From: Curtobacterium sp. MCPF17_052
GTDB lineage: Bacteria > Actinomycetota > Actinomycetes > Actinomycetales > Microbacteriaceae
NCBI RefSeq assembly: GCF_003234085.1
Contig: NZ_QKSD01000013.1
Location: 1 to 64,000, forward strand
Direction of reading: 5' to 3'
Length of the DNA: 64,000 nt
Made by a program: the position numbers and the translations under genes. Numbering within the stretch: position 1 is the stretch's first letter; every line of letters begins with the position of its first letter. Shown piece after piece: positions 16,165-22,969 of this stretch. Under the pieces are notes generated by a model. The model searched no databases, was not told the origin of the DNA, and was given only the letters and a program-made list of their open reading frames with translations.

Positions 16165-16827
16165 ATGACCGACGGCCCGGATGCAGCACGCATCCGGGCC
16201 GTCGTCGTCGACGACGCCGTCCTGCTCCGCGAGGGCCTGGCCCGCGTGCTCGACGAGGCCGGCATCGACGTCGTCGGCCAGTTCGGCGATCCGGCGTCGT
16301 TCCTCGCCGCACTGCCCGCGCTGACCCCGGACGTCGTCGTGATGGACGTGCGGATGCCGCCGACCTTCACCGACGAGGGTGTCCGCGCAGCCGTCCAGGC
16401 GCGGCGGATCGCCCCCCGGACCGGCATCCTGCTGCTGTCCCAGTACGTCGAGGCCGCCTACGCCGAGGACGTCCTGGCCGCTGGTAGCGCCGGCATCGGA
16501 TACCTGCTGAAGGACCGCGTCACCCGGCTCGACGAGATCGACGACGCCGTCCGTCGGGTCGCATCGGGAGGCACGGTGCTGGACCCCGAGGTCGTCACCC
16601 AGCTGATGAGTCGCCGCCGCGACCCGCTGGCCGCGCTGACCCCCCGGGAGCGCGAGGTCCTCGGCCTGATGGCGGAGGGTCGCACCAACGCCGCCATCGC
16701 CCGTGCGCTCGTGATCGGCACCGGGGCGGTCGAGAAGCACGTGACGAGCATCTTCGGCAAGCTCGCGCTCGAGGACACCGGCGAGGACCACCGCCGCGTC
16801 CTGGCCGTCCTGGCCTACCTCGGATGA
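16165..16827 (+). CDS. LuxR/NarL-family response regulator
   Basis: A 220-residue transcription factor. The receiver domain (residues 10-130) has the acidic pair DD at 16-17, the phospho-acceptor Asp61 in VVMDVRMPP, and the conserved Lys in GYLLKDRV. The LuxR HTH (about 152-215) reads LTPREREVLGLMAEGRTNAA through KHVTSIFGKL. Although it follows the kinase by 31 bp, it has its own TAGGCT box (16153-16158) ending 6 bases before the ATG, so a leaderless transcript of its own is likely in addition to read-through. Its stop overlaps the start of the exporter gene as ATGA. Confidence 0.93.
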   Translation: MTDGPDAARIRAVVVDDAVLLREGLARVLDEAGIDVVGQFGDPASFLAALPALTPDVVVMDVRMPPTFTDEGVRAAVQARRIAPRTGILLLSQYVEAAYAEDVLAAGSAGIGYLLKDRVTRLDEIDDAVRRVASGGTVLDPEVVTQLMSRRRDPLAALTPREREVLGLMAEGRTNAAIARALVIGTGAVEKHVTSIFGKLALEDTGEDHRRVLAVLAYLG

Positions 16828-17675
16828 ACCGCGTCCCGGCACCGCTGCTGGCACTCACCGCGATGCTGTCGGTGCAGATCGGCGCAGCGGTCGCGAAGAC
16901 CCGCTTCGAGGACGTCGGCTCGGTGGGCGCCGCCACCCTCCGACTCGTCATCGCCGCGGTCGTCCTGGCGCTCGTCGTCCGCCCCCGGGTCCGGCACTGG
17001 ACCCGAGCCCAGTGGCTCGCCGCGGTCCTGCTCGGCCTGGCGCTCGGCGGCATGAACCTGTTCATCTACGTGGCGTTCGCGACGATCCCGATCGGCGTCG
17101 CCGTGACGATCGAGTTCCTCGGCCCGCTGACGCTCTCGCTCGCGCACACCCGGCGCTGGCGGGATGCGGGTTGGGCGGCGCTGGCGCTCGTGGGCGTGGT
17201 GCTGCTCGGCGTCGGACCGTCCGCGGTCGGCGACGTCGGGGGAGTCGTGGCCGCCGTCCTCGCCGCCGGGTGCTGGGCCGCGTACATCGTGATGAACCGC
17301 CGTGTCGGTGCGGCGATCCCGGGCATCGACGGGCTGGCCGTGTCGATGCTCGTCGCGATGGTGGTGGCGCTGCCGTTCGGACTCCGGCCGGCAGTCCAGG
17401 GCGTCGTGGCCGACCCGCTGCTGCTCGTCGTGTTCGGCGTCGTGGCGCTGCTCTCGAGTGTTCTGCCGTACGCGCTCGAGATGTCCGCGCTCCGCCGGAT
17501 GCCGACGCGGGTGTTCGGCGTGCTGCAGAGCCTGGGCCCGGCGATCGCAGCGCTCGCCGGCCTGGTCGTCCTCGGTGAGGCGCTGTCGGTACTCGAGGTC
17601 GTCGCCCTCGTCTGCGTCACCGCGGCGAGCGCCGGGGTCACCCTGACGTCGCGGCGGGGCGCCGCCGCGGTCTGA
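16824..17675 (+). CDS. rhtA: EamA/RhtA-type small-molecule exporter
   Basis: A 283-residue inner-membrane transporter of the drug/metabolite superfamily with ten predicted helices and two EamA repeats. Conserved segments such as GAATLRLVIAAVVL, GGMNLFIYVAFATIPIGVAV, EFLGPLTLSL and SSVLPYALEMSALRRMPTRVFG are characteristic of RhtA, which exports threonine and homoserine. It is translationally coupled to the response regulator (ATGA). Specificity beyond RhtA-like is inferred. The stop codon begins a tandem 18-bp repeat array. Confidence 0.85.
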   Translation: MNRVPAPLLALTAMLSVQIGAAVAKTRFEDVGSVGAATLRLVIAAVVLALVVRPRVRHWTRAQWLAAVLLGLALGGMNLFIYVAFATIPIGVAVTIEFLGPLTLSLAHTRRWRDAGWAALALVGVVLLGVGPSAVGDVGGVVAAVLAAGCWAAYIVMNRRVGAAIPGIDGLAVSMLVAMVVALPFGLRPAVQGVVADPLLLVVFGVVALLSSVLPYALEMSALRRMPTRVFGVLQSLGPAIAALAGLVVLGEALSVLEVVALVCVTAASAGVTLTSRRGAAAV

Positions 17676-17754
17676 CGTCGGCCAACGGTCTGACGTCGGC
17701 CGACGGTCTGACGTCGGCCAACGGTCTGACGTCGGCCGACGGTCTGACGTCATC
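17669..17754 (+). repeat. 18-bp tandem repeat array with stop codons
   Basis: Four full copies of GGTCTGACGTCGGCC(A/G)AC and a partial fifth run from 17669 to about 17750. The variable base alternates A, G, A, G, so the array is also two copies of a 36-bp unit. The first copy contains the stop codon (GTC TGA) of the exporter gene, and because the unit is divisible by three each later copy repeats the stop in frame. Confidence 0.9.
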
Positions 17755-17779
17755 CGGCTGTCCGCCGGACGAGGGCCGA

Positions 17780-17932
17780 CTACTCGGCGCGCAGGAAGTC
17801 GGCGTAGGTGGGCTCGGACTGGACGCCCGACAGGAGCGAGGGGTCGTTGACGCGTCGGTCGACGTAGGCCTCGATGACCTCGGGTGGGGTGAGCACGTGG
17901 GCGATCCAGGACGGCACGTCGGTCTTCTTCAC
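17780..17932 (-). CDS. Small hypothetical protein, 50 residues
   Basis: A 50-residue soluble acidic protein (starts VKKTDVPSWIAHVL, ends EPTYADFLRAE) that I do not recognise. It has two likely amphipathic helices and no Cys or membrane span. The GTG start at 17932 has a strong GGAGG ribosome site 6 bases upstream and overlaps the stop of the preceding 23-residue ORF as GTGA. It is the last and best-supported member of a chain of overlapping small ORFs that starts at an SOS box. It might be DNA-damage-induced, or transcribed on its own. Confidence 0.6.
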   Translation of the reverse strand: MKKTDVPSWIAHVLTPPEVIEAYVDRRVNDPSLLSGVQSEPTYADFLRAE

Positions 17933-18000
17933 GGTGCCTCCTCTCGGTCTCCGGCGCAGATGTCTCGATCGTCGAGAATCTTCGTGAGCCGGTGTGTCAC
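17929..18000 (-). CDS. Possible 23-residue coupled ORF
   Basis: GTG-initiated ORF (VTHRLTKILDDRDICAGDRE and three more residues) that overlaps its upstream neighbour and its downstream neighbour by GTGA on both sides. A perfect palindrome TCTCGA-TCG-TCGAGA (17963-17977) lies within it. It may be only a translational relay or chance; no protein family is recognised. Confidence 0.3.
   Translation of the reverse strand: MTHRLTKILDDRDICAGDREEAP
17963..17977. promoter_or_regulatory. Palindrome upstream of the 50-residue ORF
   Basis: TCTCGATCGTCGAGA is a perfect 6-3-6 palindrome located 31 bases before the GTG at 17932. It could be an operator for a separate promoter of the 50-residue ORF. No regulator is assigned. 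Confidence 0.35.
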
Positions 18001-18044
18001 GAACGATCCTCGCCGGCGCGCATGAAGTCAACGCAGTGCGTCAT
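17997..18044 (-). CDS. Possible 15-residue coupled ORF
   Basis: MTHCVDFMRAGEDRS starts with ATG overlapping the stop of the SOS-linked gene (ATGA) and ends with TGA overlapping the next GTG (GTGA). It is very short and supported only by the chain of overlaps. Confidence 0.25.
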   Translation of the reverse strand: MTHCVDFMRAGEDRS

Positions 18045-18412
18045 GCGGACTCCGGGGAACGCGATCTCGCCGGTCGGGGGTCTGATCGGCTGCCGCTCGT
18101 CGGCGCGTGTCCGGTCCGCGGATCCACCGCACGGAGGGTGCGGTGCTTCACGGCCGAACGCCAGATCCAGGCGTCGGCCTGCTGTCCGAACTGCGCCCAC
18201 TCGACCAGGACGGCGTCGCGCGTCCAGCTCCGTGCGAAGGCCTTCACCCGGACGTGGAAGGTCGGGAACTGCACCCATGCCCAGACCGGCATCGGGGTGA
18301 CCGCGTGGCACACATCGCCGCCCCGGGCCTCCTCCGACAGGGAGAAGGCGCTGGGGCGTTCCACCTCCGGGTGCTCCGGGGGCTGCCACCGGTTCTCGCG
18401 ACGCCGTCCCAC
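18041..18412 (-). CDS. SOS-associated conserved hypothetical protein
   Basis: About 123 residues from a GTG start at 18412, the first in-frame start after the SOS box. The core PMPVWAWVQFPTFHVRVKAF through WAQFGQQADAWIWRSAV is rich in Trp and aromatic residues and predicted to be a small beta barrel. I recall similar short proteins in Microbacteriaceae, but no function is known to me. A longer frame to an ATG at 18478 would translate through the LexA operator, which is unlikely. The LexA palindrome just 6 bases upstream indicates induction by DNA damage. The gene is not next to dnaE2 or imuB here. The stop overlaps the next small ORF by ATGA. Confidence 0.65.
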   Translation of the reverse strand: MGRRRENRWQPPEHPEVERPSAFSLSEEARGGDVCHAVTPMPVWAWVQFPTFHVRVKAFARSWTRDAVLVEWAQFGQQADAWIWRSAVKHRTLRAVDPRTGHAPTSGSRSDPRPARSRSPESA

Positions 18413-18418
18413 CCTCGT

Positions 18419-18438
18419 ATTCGAACGTGTGTTCGAAT
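18419..18438. promoter_or_regulatory. LexA SOS box
   Basis: ATTCGAACGTGTGTTCGAAT contains TCGAAC-GTGT-GTTCGA, an exact match to the actinobacterial LexA consensus TCGAAC-N4-GTTCGA, extended to paired 8-base arms (ATTCGAAC / GTTCGAAT). It directly precedes the leftward small gene. Confidence 0.85.
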
Positions 18439-18501
18439 GCCCCGTCAAGTCCGGCGCGTGCTCCGGCGTGTCTGGCACGGCTCGGAGGACCCGACCCGGG
18501 T

Positions 18502-18552
18502 GCGAAAGCGACAGATGTGCGCCGGAACTCGGCGCACATCTGTCGCTTTCGC
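18502..18552. repeat. GCGAAAGCGACAG-ended palindromic repeat, copy B
   Basis: This is the most complete copy: 22 bases pair perfectly (18502-18523 / 18531-18552) around a 7-base loop. It lies between the SOS-linked gene (divergent) and the end of the lacI gene, where it may also end transcription from the left-facing lacI gene. Confidence 0.9.
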
Positions 18553-18626
18553 GTGCAGGACGGGCGCGGCGCGGCGCGGCCGCGCCGCGGGCGCGGCCCC
18601 GGCAGCGCCGGCTCGCGCGGCCGAGG

Positions 18627-19658
18627 TCAGGGGGCGGCGCGCGCGGTGGACTCGCGCACGCTCAGCGTCAGCTCGGGCCCAGGCCGCGACGGCAGGTGCA
18701 CCTCGGACTCGATCTGCTCGCGGAGCAGCACCGCGGCTCGCTGCCCGAGCTCGACGGTGTCCCGGGTGAGCGAGGTGATCGCCGGACGCACGAGCCGGAT
18801 CATCGCCGAGTCGTCGAACGACACGATCGACACGTCCTGCGGCACCCGGACGCCCATCTCGCTCGCGACGCCGAGCCCGGCGACGGCGAGCACGTCGTTG
18901 TCGAACACGATCGCCGTCGGCCGGGTCGCGCCGGAGAGCAGGCGGCGGGTGGCTGCGGCACCGGCCTCGGCGGAGTAGTCGGTCGGCACGGACTCCATGC
19001 GGTCGTCGACATCGGTCCCGGCGAACGCCCGCACCCGGTCGATCCGCAGCGCGGTGTGTTCGAACTCGGGCGGCCCGGAGACGTGCGCGATCCGCCGGTG
19101 CCCGAGGGCTCGCAGGTAGCGCAGGACCGTGTCGGTGGCGTCCGAGTCGTCGATCCAGACGCTCGGGGCTGCGCCGGCAGGGGAGGGGTGTGACCCGACG
19201 ATGACCGACGGCATGCCCAGGTCGGCGAGCAGGCGCAGGCGTTCGTCGTCCCTCCGTGGGTCGATGACGATCACGCCGTCGACCCGGTGTCCGCGCCACC
19301 AGTCGCGGTAGGTCTCGAGCTCTTCGTCGGCGTCGCGGGCGACGAGCAGCGTCATGCCGATGTGGGTGCCGGTCAGGCCGAGCTGGATGCCGGAGATCAG
19401 GTCGCCGAAGAACGACTCGGTGCCCAGGGTGCGGGCGGGGCGGTTCAGCACGAAGCCGATCGACCCGGCCTTCGCGCCGCCCAGTGCCCGTGCTGCGGTG
19501 TGCGGTTGCCAGTCCAGGTCGCGGGCCACCCGACGGACCCGTTCCCGTGTCGTCTCGGAGACGCCGGGGCGGCCGTTGAGCGCGAACGAGACGGCGCTGA
19601 TCGACACGCCCGCCCGCGCTGCGATGTCGGCGATCGTCGTTCGGCGTCCTGTGGCCAC
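18627..19658 (-). CDS. LacI-family regulator of the glycan cluster
   Basis: A 343-residue repressor. The N-terminal LacI HTH and hinge read TTIADIAARAGVSISAVSFA through GRPGVSETTRERV, and the rest is a periplasmic-binding-protein-like sensor (SIGFVLNRP, DGVIVIDP, RRIAHVSGP, PTAIVFDNDVLAVAGL, SIVSFDDS). The effector is presumably a sugar from the adjacent cluster. The GTG start at 19658 has TATAGT 7 bases upstream, so the mRNA is likely leaderless. The operator at 19665-19682 overlaps that -10 box, implying autoregulation. It is divergent from the ABC importer genes it should control. Confidence 0.93.
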   Translation of the reverse strand: MATGRRTTIADIAARAGVSISAVSFALNGRPGVSETTRERVRRVARDLDWQPHTAARALGGAKAGSIGFVLNRPARTLGTESFFGDLISGIQLGLTGTHIGMTLLVARDADEELETYRDWWRGHRVDGVIVIDPRRDDERLRLLADLGMPSVIVGSHPSPAGAAPSVWIDDSDATDTVLRYLRALGHRRIAHVSGPPEFEHTALRIDRVRAFAGTDVDDRMESVPTDYSAEAGAAATRRLLSGATRPTAIVFDNDVLAVAGLGVASEMGVRVPQDVSIVSFDDSAMIRLVRPAITSLTRDTVELGQRAAVLLREQIESEVHLPSRPGPELTLSVRESTARAAP

Positions 19659-19664
19659 GGGCTT

Positions 19665-19682
19665 GACTATAGCGCTTTAGTC
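19665..19682. promoter_or_regulatory. LacI operator 1 (shared divergent promoter)
   Basis: GACTATAGCGCTTTAGTC is palindromic except at one symmetric pair and has the central CG typical of LacI-family sites. It covers the -10 box (TATAGT) of lacI and a possible -35 (TTGACT, 19663-19668) for the rightward importer operon. Confidence 0.7.
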
Positions 19683-19721
19683 AGGCATCGTCGCCGTCAC
19701 GCAGGGGTTCGGCGCACAAGG

Positions 19722-19735
19722 CTGAACCGGTTCAG
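19722..19735. promoter_or_regulatory. LacI operator 2 (roadblock position)
   Basis: CTGAACCGGTTCAG is a perfect 14-bp palindrome with central CG, 26 bases before the ATG of the sugar-binding protein. Together with operator 1 it would allow repression by looping or roadblock. Confidence 0.7.
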
Positions 19736-19760
19736 TAGCTCGACGAAGGAGTCAGCAACG

Positions 19761-21056
19761 ATGAGAAGCACCCACCGCACCACGTCGGGCCGAGTGGCCG
19801 CGATCCTCGCAGGCGCCGCAGCCACCGCCCTCGTCCTCACCGGTTGCTCGAGCGGCGGCACCGCCAGCACCGGCGGCGGTGACGGCGAGGTCAGCGGGTC
19901 GATCACCCTGCAGACCTGGGCCCTCACGCCGACCTACACGGACTACCTCAACGGGGTGGTCAAGGCGTTCGAGAAGAAGTACCCGGATGCGAAGGTCAAG
20001 CTCGTCGACCAGCCCGGCGACGGCTACGCGGACAAGGTGCTCAGCCAGGCCTCGTCGAACTCGCTGCCGGACGTCGTCAACCTGCCGCCGGACATCGCCC
20101 TGCCCCTCGCCAAGAGCGGCTTCCTGCAGGACGTGTCGAAGGACGACAGCAAGCTCTCGAGCACCTACGTTGAGGGCGCCCTCGCGGCGTACGACTACAA
20201 GGGCGTCGACGGCACGTTCGGCTACCCCTGGTACCTCAACACCGACATCGACTACTGGAACAAGACGATGTTCGAGAAGTGCGGTCTCGACCCGGCCAGC
20301 CCGCCGAAGACGACCGACGAGCTGTTCACGCAGGCCGAGACGATGCACCAGAAGTGCCCGGACGACTACCTGATGAGCCGCAAGCCCGGTCTGTCCGACT
20401 TCTCGCTCGCCGGCGTCAAGATCCTCAACGCCGACGGCACGAAGTTCACCTTCGCGAACTCCTCGAAGGCCGCCGACCTCATCACGAAGTACGCCAAGGC
20501 CTACAAGGACGGCCTGATGCCGTCGTCGGTCCTCAACACCGACTACCTCGGCAACTCCACCCTGTTCACCCAGGGCAAGGTCGCCTGGACCACCGGTGGT
20601 GCGACCGCGATCAGCGACTTCGAGAAGAACAACCCGTCGCTCAAGGGCAACATCATCGTCTCGCCGGCGCTGGACAACCCGCCGCTCTACGTGCAGGGCC
20701 TCAGCGTCTCGGCGAAGAGCAAGCACATCGCCACGGCCGAAGCGCTCGCCGAGTTCATGACCAACGCGGAGAACCAGGAGGCGTTCGCGCACCTGGTGAA
20801 CATCTTCCCGTCGACGAAGTCGTCGCAGTCCGACCCGTTCTTCTCGAAGGACGACGGCACCGTGCAGGCCAAGGCCCGTGTGCTCGCGAACGAGGCGCTG
20901 AAGACCGCGAAGAACCTCAACCCGGTCGAGGCGAACTCGGCGATGACCGACTTCCTCGACCAGCAGATCGCGCTGGCGATGAAGGGCGGCACCACCCCGG
21001 AGAAGGCGCTGCAGACCGCGCAGGACAAGATGAACACCCTGCTCGCCAACGGCTGA
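19761..21056 (+). CDS. Sugar ABC transporter substrate-binding lipoprotein
   Basis: A 431-residue extracytoplasmic solute-binding protein (family 1). A lipoprotein signal ends at Cys29 (LVLTGC), followed by a Ser/Gly/Thr linker. The mature domain has the usual MalE-like pattern (ITLQTWALTPTYTDYLNGVV, LPDVVNLPPD, GYPWYLNTDIDYWNKTMFEK, GKVAWTTGGATA). It should capture an oligosaccharide outside the membrane and deliver it to the two permeases encoded next. The ATG at 19761 has AAGGAG upstream. The neighbouring glycosidases suggest a mannose-containing N-glycan fragment as ligand; that is inference. Confidence 0.92.
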   Translation: MRSTHRTTSGRVAAILAGAAATALVLTGCSSGGTASTGGGDGEVSGSITLQTWALTPTYTDYLNGVVKAFEKKYPDAKVKLVDQPGDGYADKVLSQASSNSLPDVVNLPPDIALPLAKSGFLQDVSKDDSKLSSTYVEGALAAYDYKGVDGTFGYPWYLNTDIDYWNKTMFEKCGLDPASPPKTTDELFTQAETMHQKCPDDYLMSRKPGLSDFSLAGVKILNADGTKFTFANSSKAADLITKYAKAYKDGLMPSSVLNTDYLGNSTLFTQGKVAWTTGGATAISDFEKNNPSLKGNIIVSPALDNPPLYVQGLSVSAKSKHIATAEALAEFMTNAENQEAFAHLVNIFPSTKSSQSDPFFSKDDGTVQAKARVLANEALKTAKNLNPVEANSAMTDFLDQQIALAMKGGTTPEKALQTAQDKMNTLLANG

Positions 21057-21092
21057 CCCAGCTCGTCACGTCAAGGAAGAGGGAGGATCGTC

Positions 21093-21971
21093 ATGCGTGC
21101 GAACCGTTGGTTCACGCCCTGGCTGCTGGTGCTGCCCGCACTGGTCTGGCTGCTCGCGTTCAGTCTCTGGCCGTCGATCAACACCGTGCGGCTGTCGTTC
21201 ACGAACGCCAGCCCGCTCGGCGGGGTCAGCGCCTGGGTGGGGACGGCGAACTTCCGGACCCTGCTCGCGGACCCGCAGGTGTGGGAGGCGCTGCTCAACA
21301 GCGTCATCTACATGGCGGTGTGTCTGCCGCTGCTGACGGTCCTCCCGCTCCTGATGGCGGTGCTCGTCCAGCACAAGATGCCCGGCATCGCGTTCTTCCG
21401 GACCGCGTACTACACGCCGGTGATCGCGAGCGCGGTCGTCGTCGGGCTGATCTGGAACTGGATCCTCGACGACCGCGGTGTCGTCAACGAGATGGCGCAG
21501 TCGCTCGGCATCGTGCAGGGCGCGATCCCGTTCCTGACCGACCGGTGGCTCCTGCTGTTCAGCGCCATCAGCCTGACCGTGTGGAAGGGCCTCGGCTACT
21601 ACATGATCATCTTCCTGGCCGCGCTCGGGAACGTCGGCAAGGACCTGCACGAGGCCGCCGCACTCGACGGTGCCGGCTCGGTCCGACGCTTCTGGTCGGT
21701 GACCATGCCCGGTGTCCGCGGCACGATGACCCTCGTCGGGATCCTCGTGTGCGTGAGTGCACTCCGGGTGTTCAGCGAGCTCTACATCCTGACGAACGGG
21801 ACGGGTGGCCCCGGCGGCCAGGACAACTCCCTCGTCATGCTCATCCAGCAGTACGCCCGTGGCTTCACCGGCAACCTCGGCTACGCGTCCGCCCTGAGCC
21901 TCCTGCTCTTCGCCGTGACGCTCATCCCGATGCTCGCCCTCGCCCGGATGAACAGCAAGGCGGACAAGTGA
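21093..21971 (+). CDS. Sugar ABC transporter permease 1
   Basis: A 292-residue MalF/UgpA-type permease with six predicted membrane helices. The first is at residues 9-28 (LLVLPALVWLLAFSLWPSI), and the cytoplasmic EAA loop reads EAAALDGAGSVRRFWSVTMP. It pairs with the second permease, which overlaps it by GTGA. The unit contains no ATP-binding gene, so a shared MsmK-type ATPase elsewhere in the genome is needed. Confidence 0.93.
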   Translation: MRANRWFTPWLLVLPALVWLLAFSLWPSINTVRLSFTNASPLGGVSAWVGTANFRTLLADPQVWEALLNSVIYMAVCLPLLTVLPLLMAVLVQHKMPGIAFFRTAYYTPVIASAVVVGLIWNWILDDRGVVNEMAQSLGIVQGAIPFLTDRWLLLFSAISLTVWKGLGYYMIIFLAALGNVGKDLHEAAALDGAGSVRRFWSVTMPGVRGTMTLVGILVCVSALRVFSELYILTNGTGGPGGQDNSLVMLIQQYARGFTGNLGYASALSLLLFAVTLIPMLALARMNSKADK

Positions 21972-22969
21972 CGAACACGACCGACACCAGCGAACCCGTC
22001 ATCGGCGGCAACGCCGGCCTGGCCGCACCGACGCCCGACGTGGCCGGCGCGACGGGCGGCGGACGGGCCTCCCGAACGGACCGACGGGGCGGAACGGACG
22101 GAACGGGCGGAACCGGCAAGCGTCGCCGTCGTGCGGTCTGGGGCGTCATGTCCACCCGCGAGAAGGTGGTCCGCTACGTCCTGCTCATCGTGGTGCTGTT
22201 CATCACGATCGGCCCGTTCCTCTGGCAGCTCTCCACCTCGCTCAAGGGCACCGGTGAGGACATCTACACGGCGAACCCGTCGTTCATCCCGTCGCAGCCG
22301 ACGATCGGCAACTACCTGCGCGTCGCCGACGCGATCCCGGTCTTCGGCTACATCGGCAACTCGCTCATCGTCGCCGCGATCGACGTGATCGGGAACATCG
22401 TCTTCGCGACCCTCGCCGGGTTCGCCCTGGCACGGCTGCAGTGGCGCTTCCGCAAGGTCGTCCTCGGCCTGTTCCTCGCCACCCTGGTGCTGCCGGGCGA
22501 GGCGACGATCATCTCCCAGTTCGTCACCGTGAAGGACCTCGGCCTCGCCGACTCCCTGGTCGGCGTCGCCCTGCCCGGCATGATCGCCGCGCTCAACGTG
22601 CTGCTCATGTTCAACGCGTTCCGGCAGGTCCCCGAGGAGATCGACCAGGCCGCGGTGATGGACGGCGCGAACGCCCTGCAGCGGCTCCGGTACATCTCGT
22701 TCCCGGCCGTGCAGGGGACCATCGCGGTGATCGCGATCTTCTCGTTCATCGGCGCGTGGGACGACTTCCTCTGGCCGCTCATCGTGCTGCAGTCGCCGGA
22801 CAAACTCACCCTGACCGTCGGACTGCAGTACCTGCAGGGCACGTTCGCGACCGACCAGCGCATGATCGCGGCCGGCACGATGATCGCCTTCATCCCGATC
22901 GCGGTGATCTTCGCGCTCCTGCAGCGCTTCTTCTTCAAGGGCGTGGAAGAGGGCGGGGTGAAGGGCTGA
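21968..22969 (+). CDS. Sugar ABC transporter permease 2
   Basis: A 333-residue MalG/UgpE-type permease. After a disordered N-terminal tail of about 58 residues rich in Gly, Thr, Arg and Asp, six helices follow from about residue 68 (YVLLIVVLFITIGPFLWQL). The EAA loop is IDQAAVMDGANALQRLRYIS. The start is GTG at 21968, overlapping permease 1; an internal ATG at 22149 would drop the tail. The tail is encoded by repetitive DNA that includes ACGGGCCTCCCG, the same palindrome family seen between genes, so part of the tail may derive from repeat insertion. The stop overlaps the GH5 start (TGATG). Confidence 0.9.
   Translation: MTNTTDTSEPVIGGNAGLAAPTPDVAGATGGGRASRTDRRGGTDGTGGTGKRRRRAVWGVMSTREKVVRYVLLIVVLFITIGPFLWQLSTSLKGTGEDIYTANPSFIPSQPTIGNYLRVADAIPVFGYIGNSLIVAAIDVIGNIVFATLAGFALARLQWRFRKVVLGLFLATLVLPGEATIISQFVTVKDLGLADSLVGVALPGMIAALNVLLMFNAFRQVPEEIDQAAVMDGANALQRLRYISFPAVQGTIAVIAIFSFIGAWDDFLWPLIVLQSPDKLTLTVGLQYLQGTFATDQRMIAAGTMIAFIPIAVIFALLQRFFFKGVEEGGVKG

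Noticed and set aside
17669..17754. Tandem 18-bp repeats considered as a CRISPR array
   Set aside because: Units are contiguous with no unique spacers, and no cas gene is present.
17997..18539. 180-codon minus-strand frame overlapping the SOS-linked gene
   Set aside because: The overlapping 18041 frame has far better protein-like composition and starts just after the LexA box. Only the last 15 codons of this frame are kept, as a possible coupled mini-ORF.
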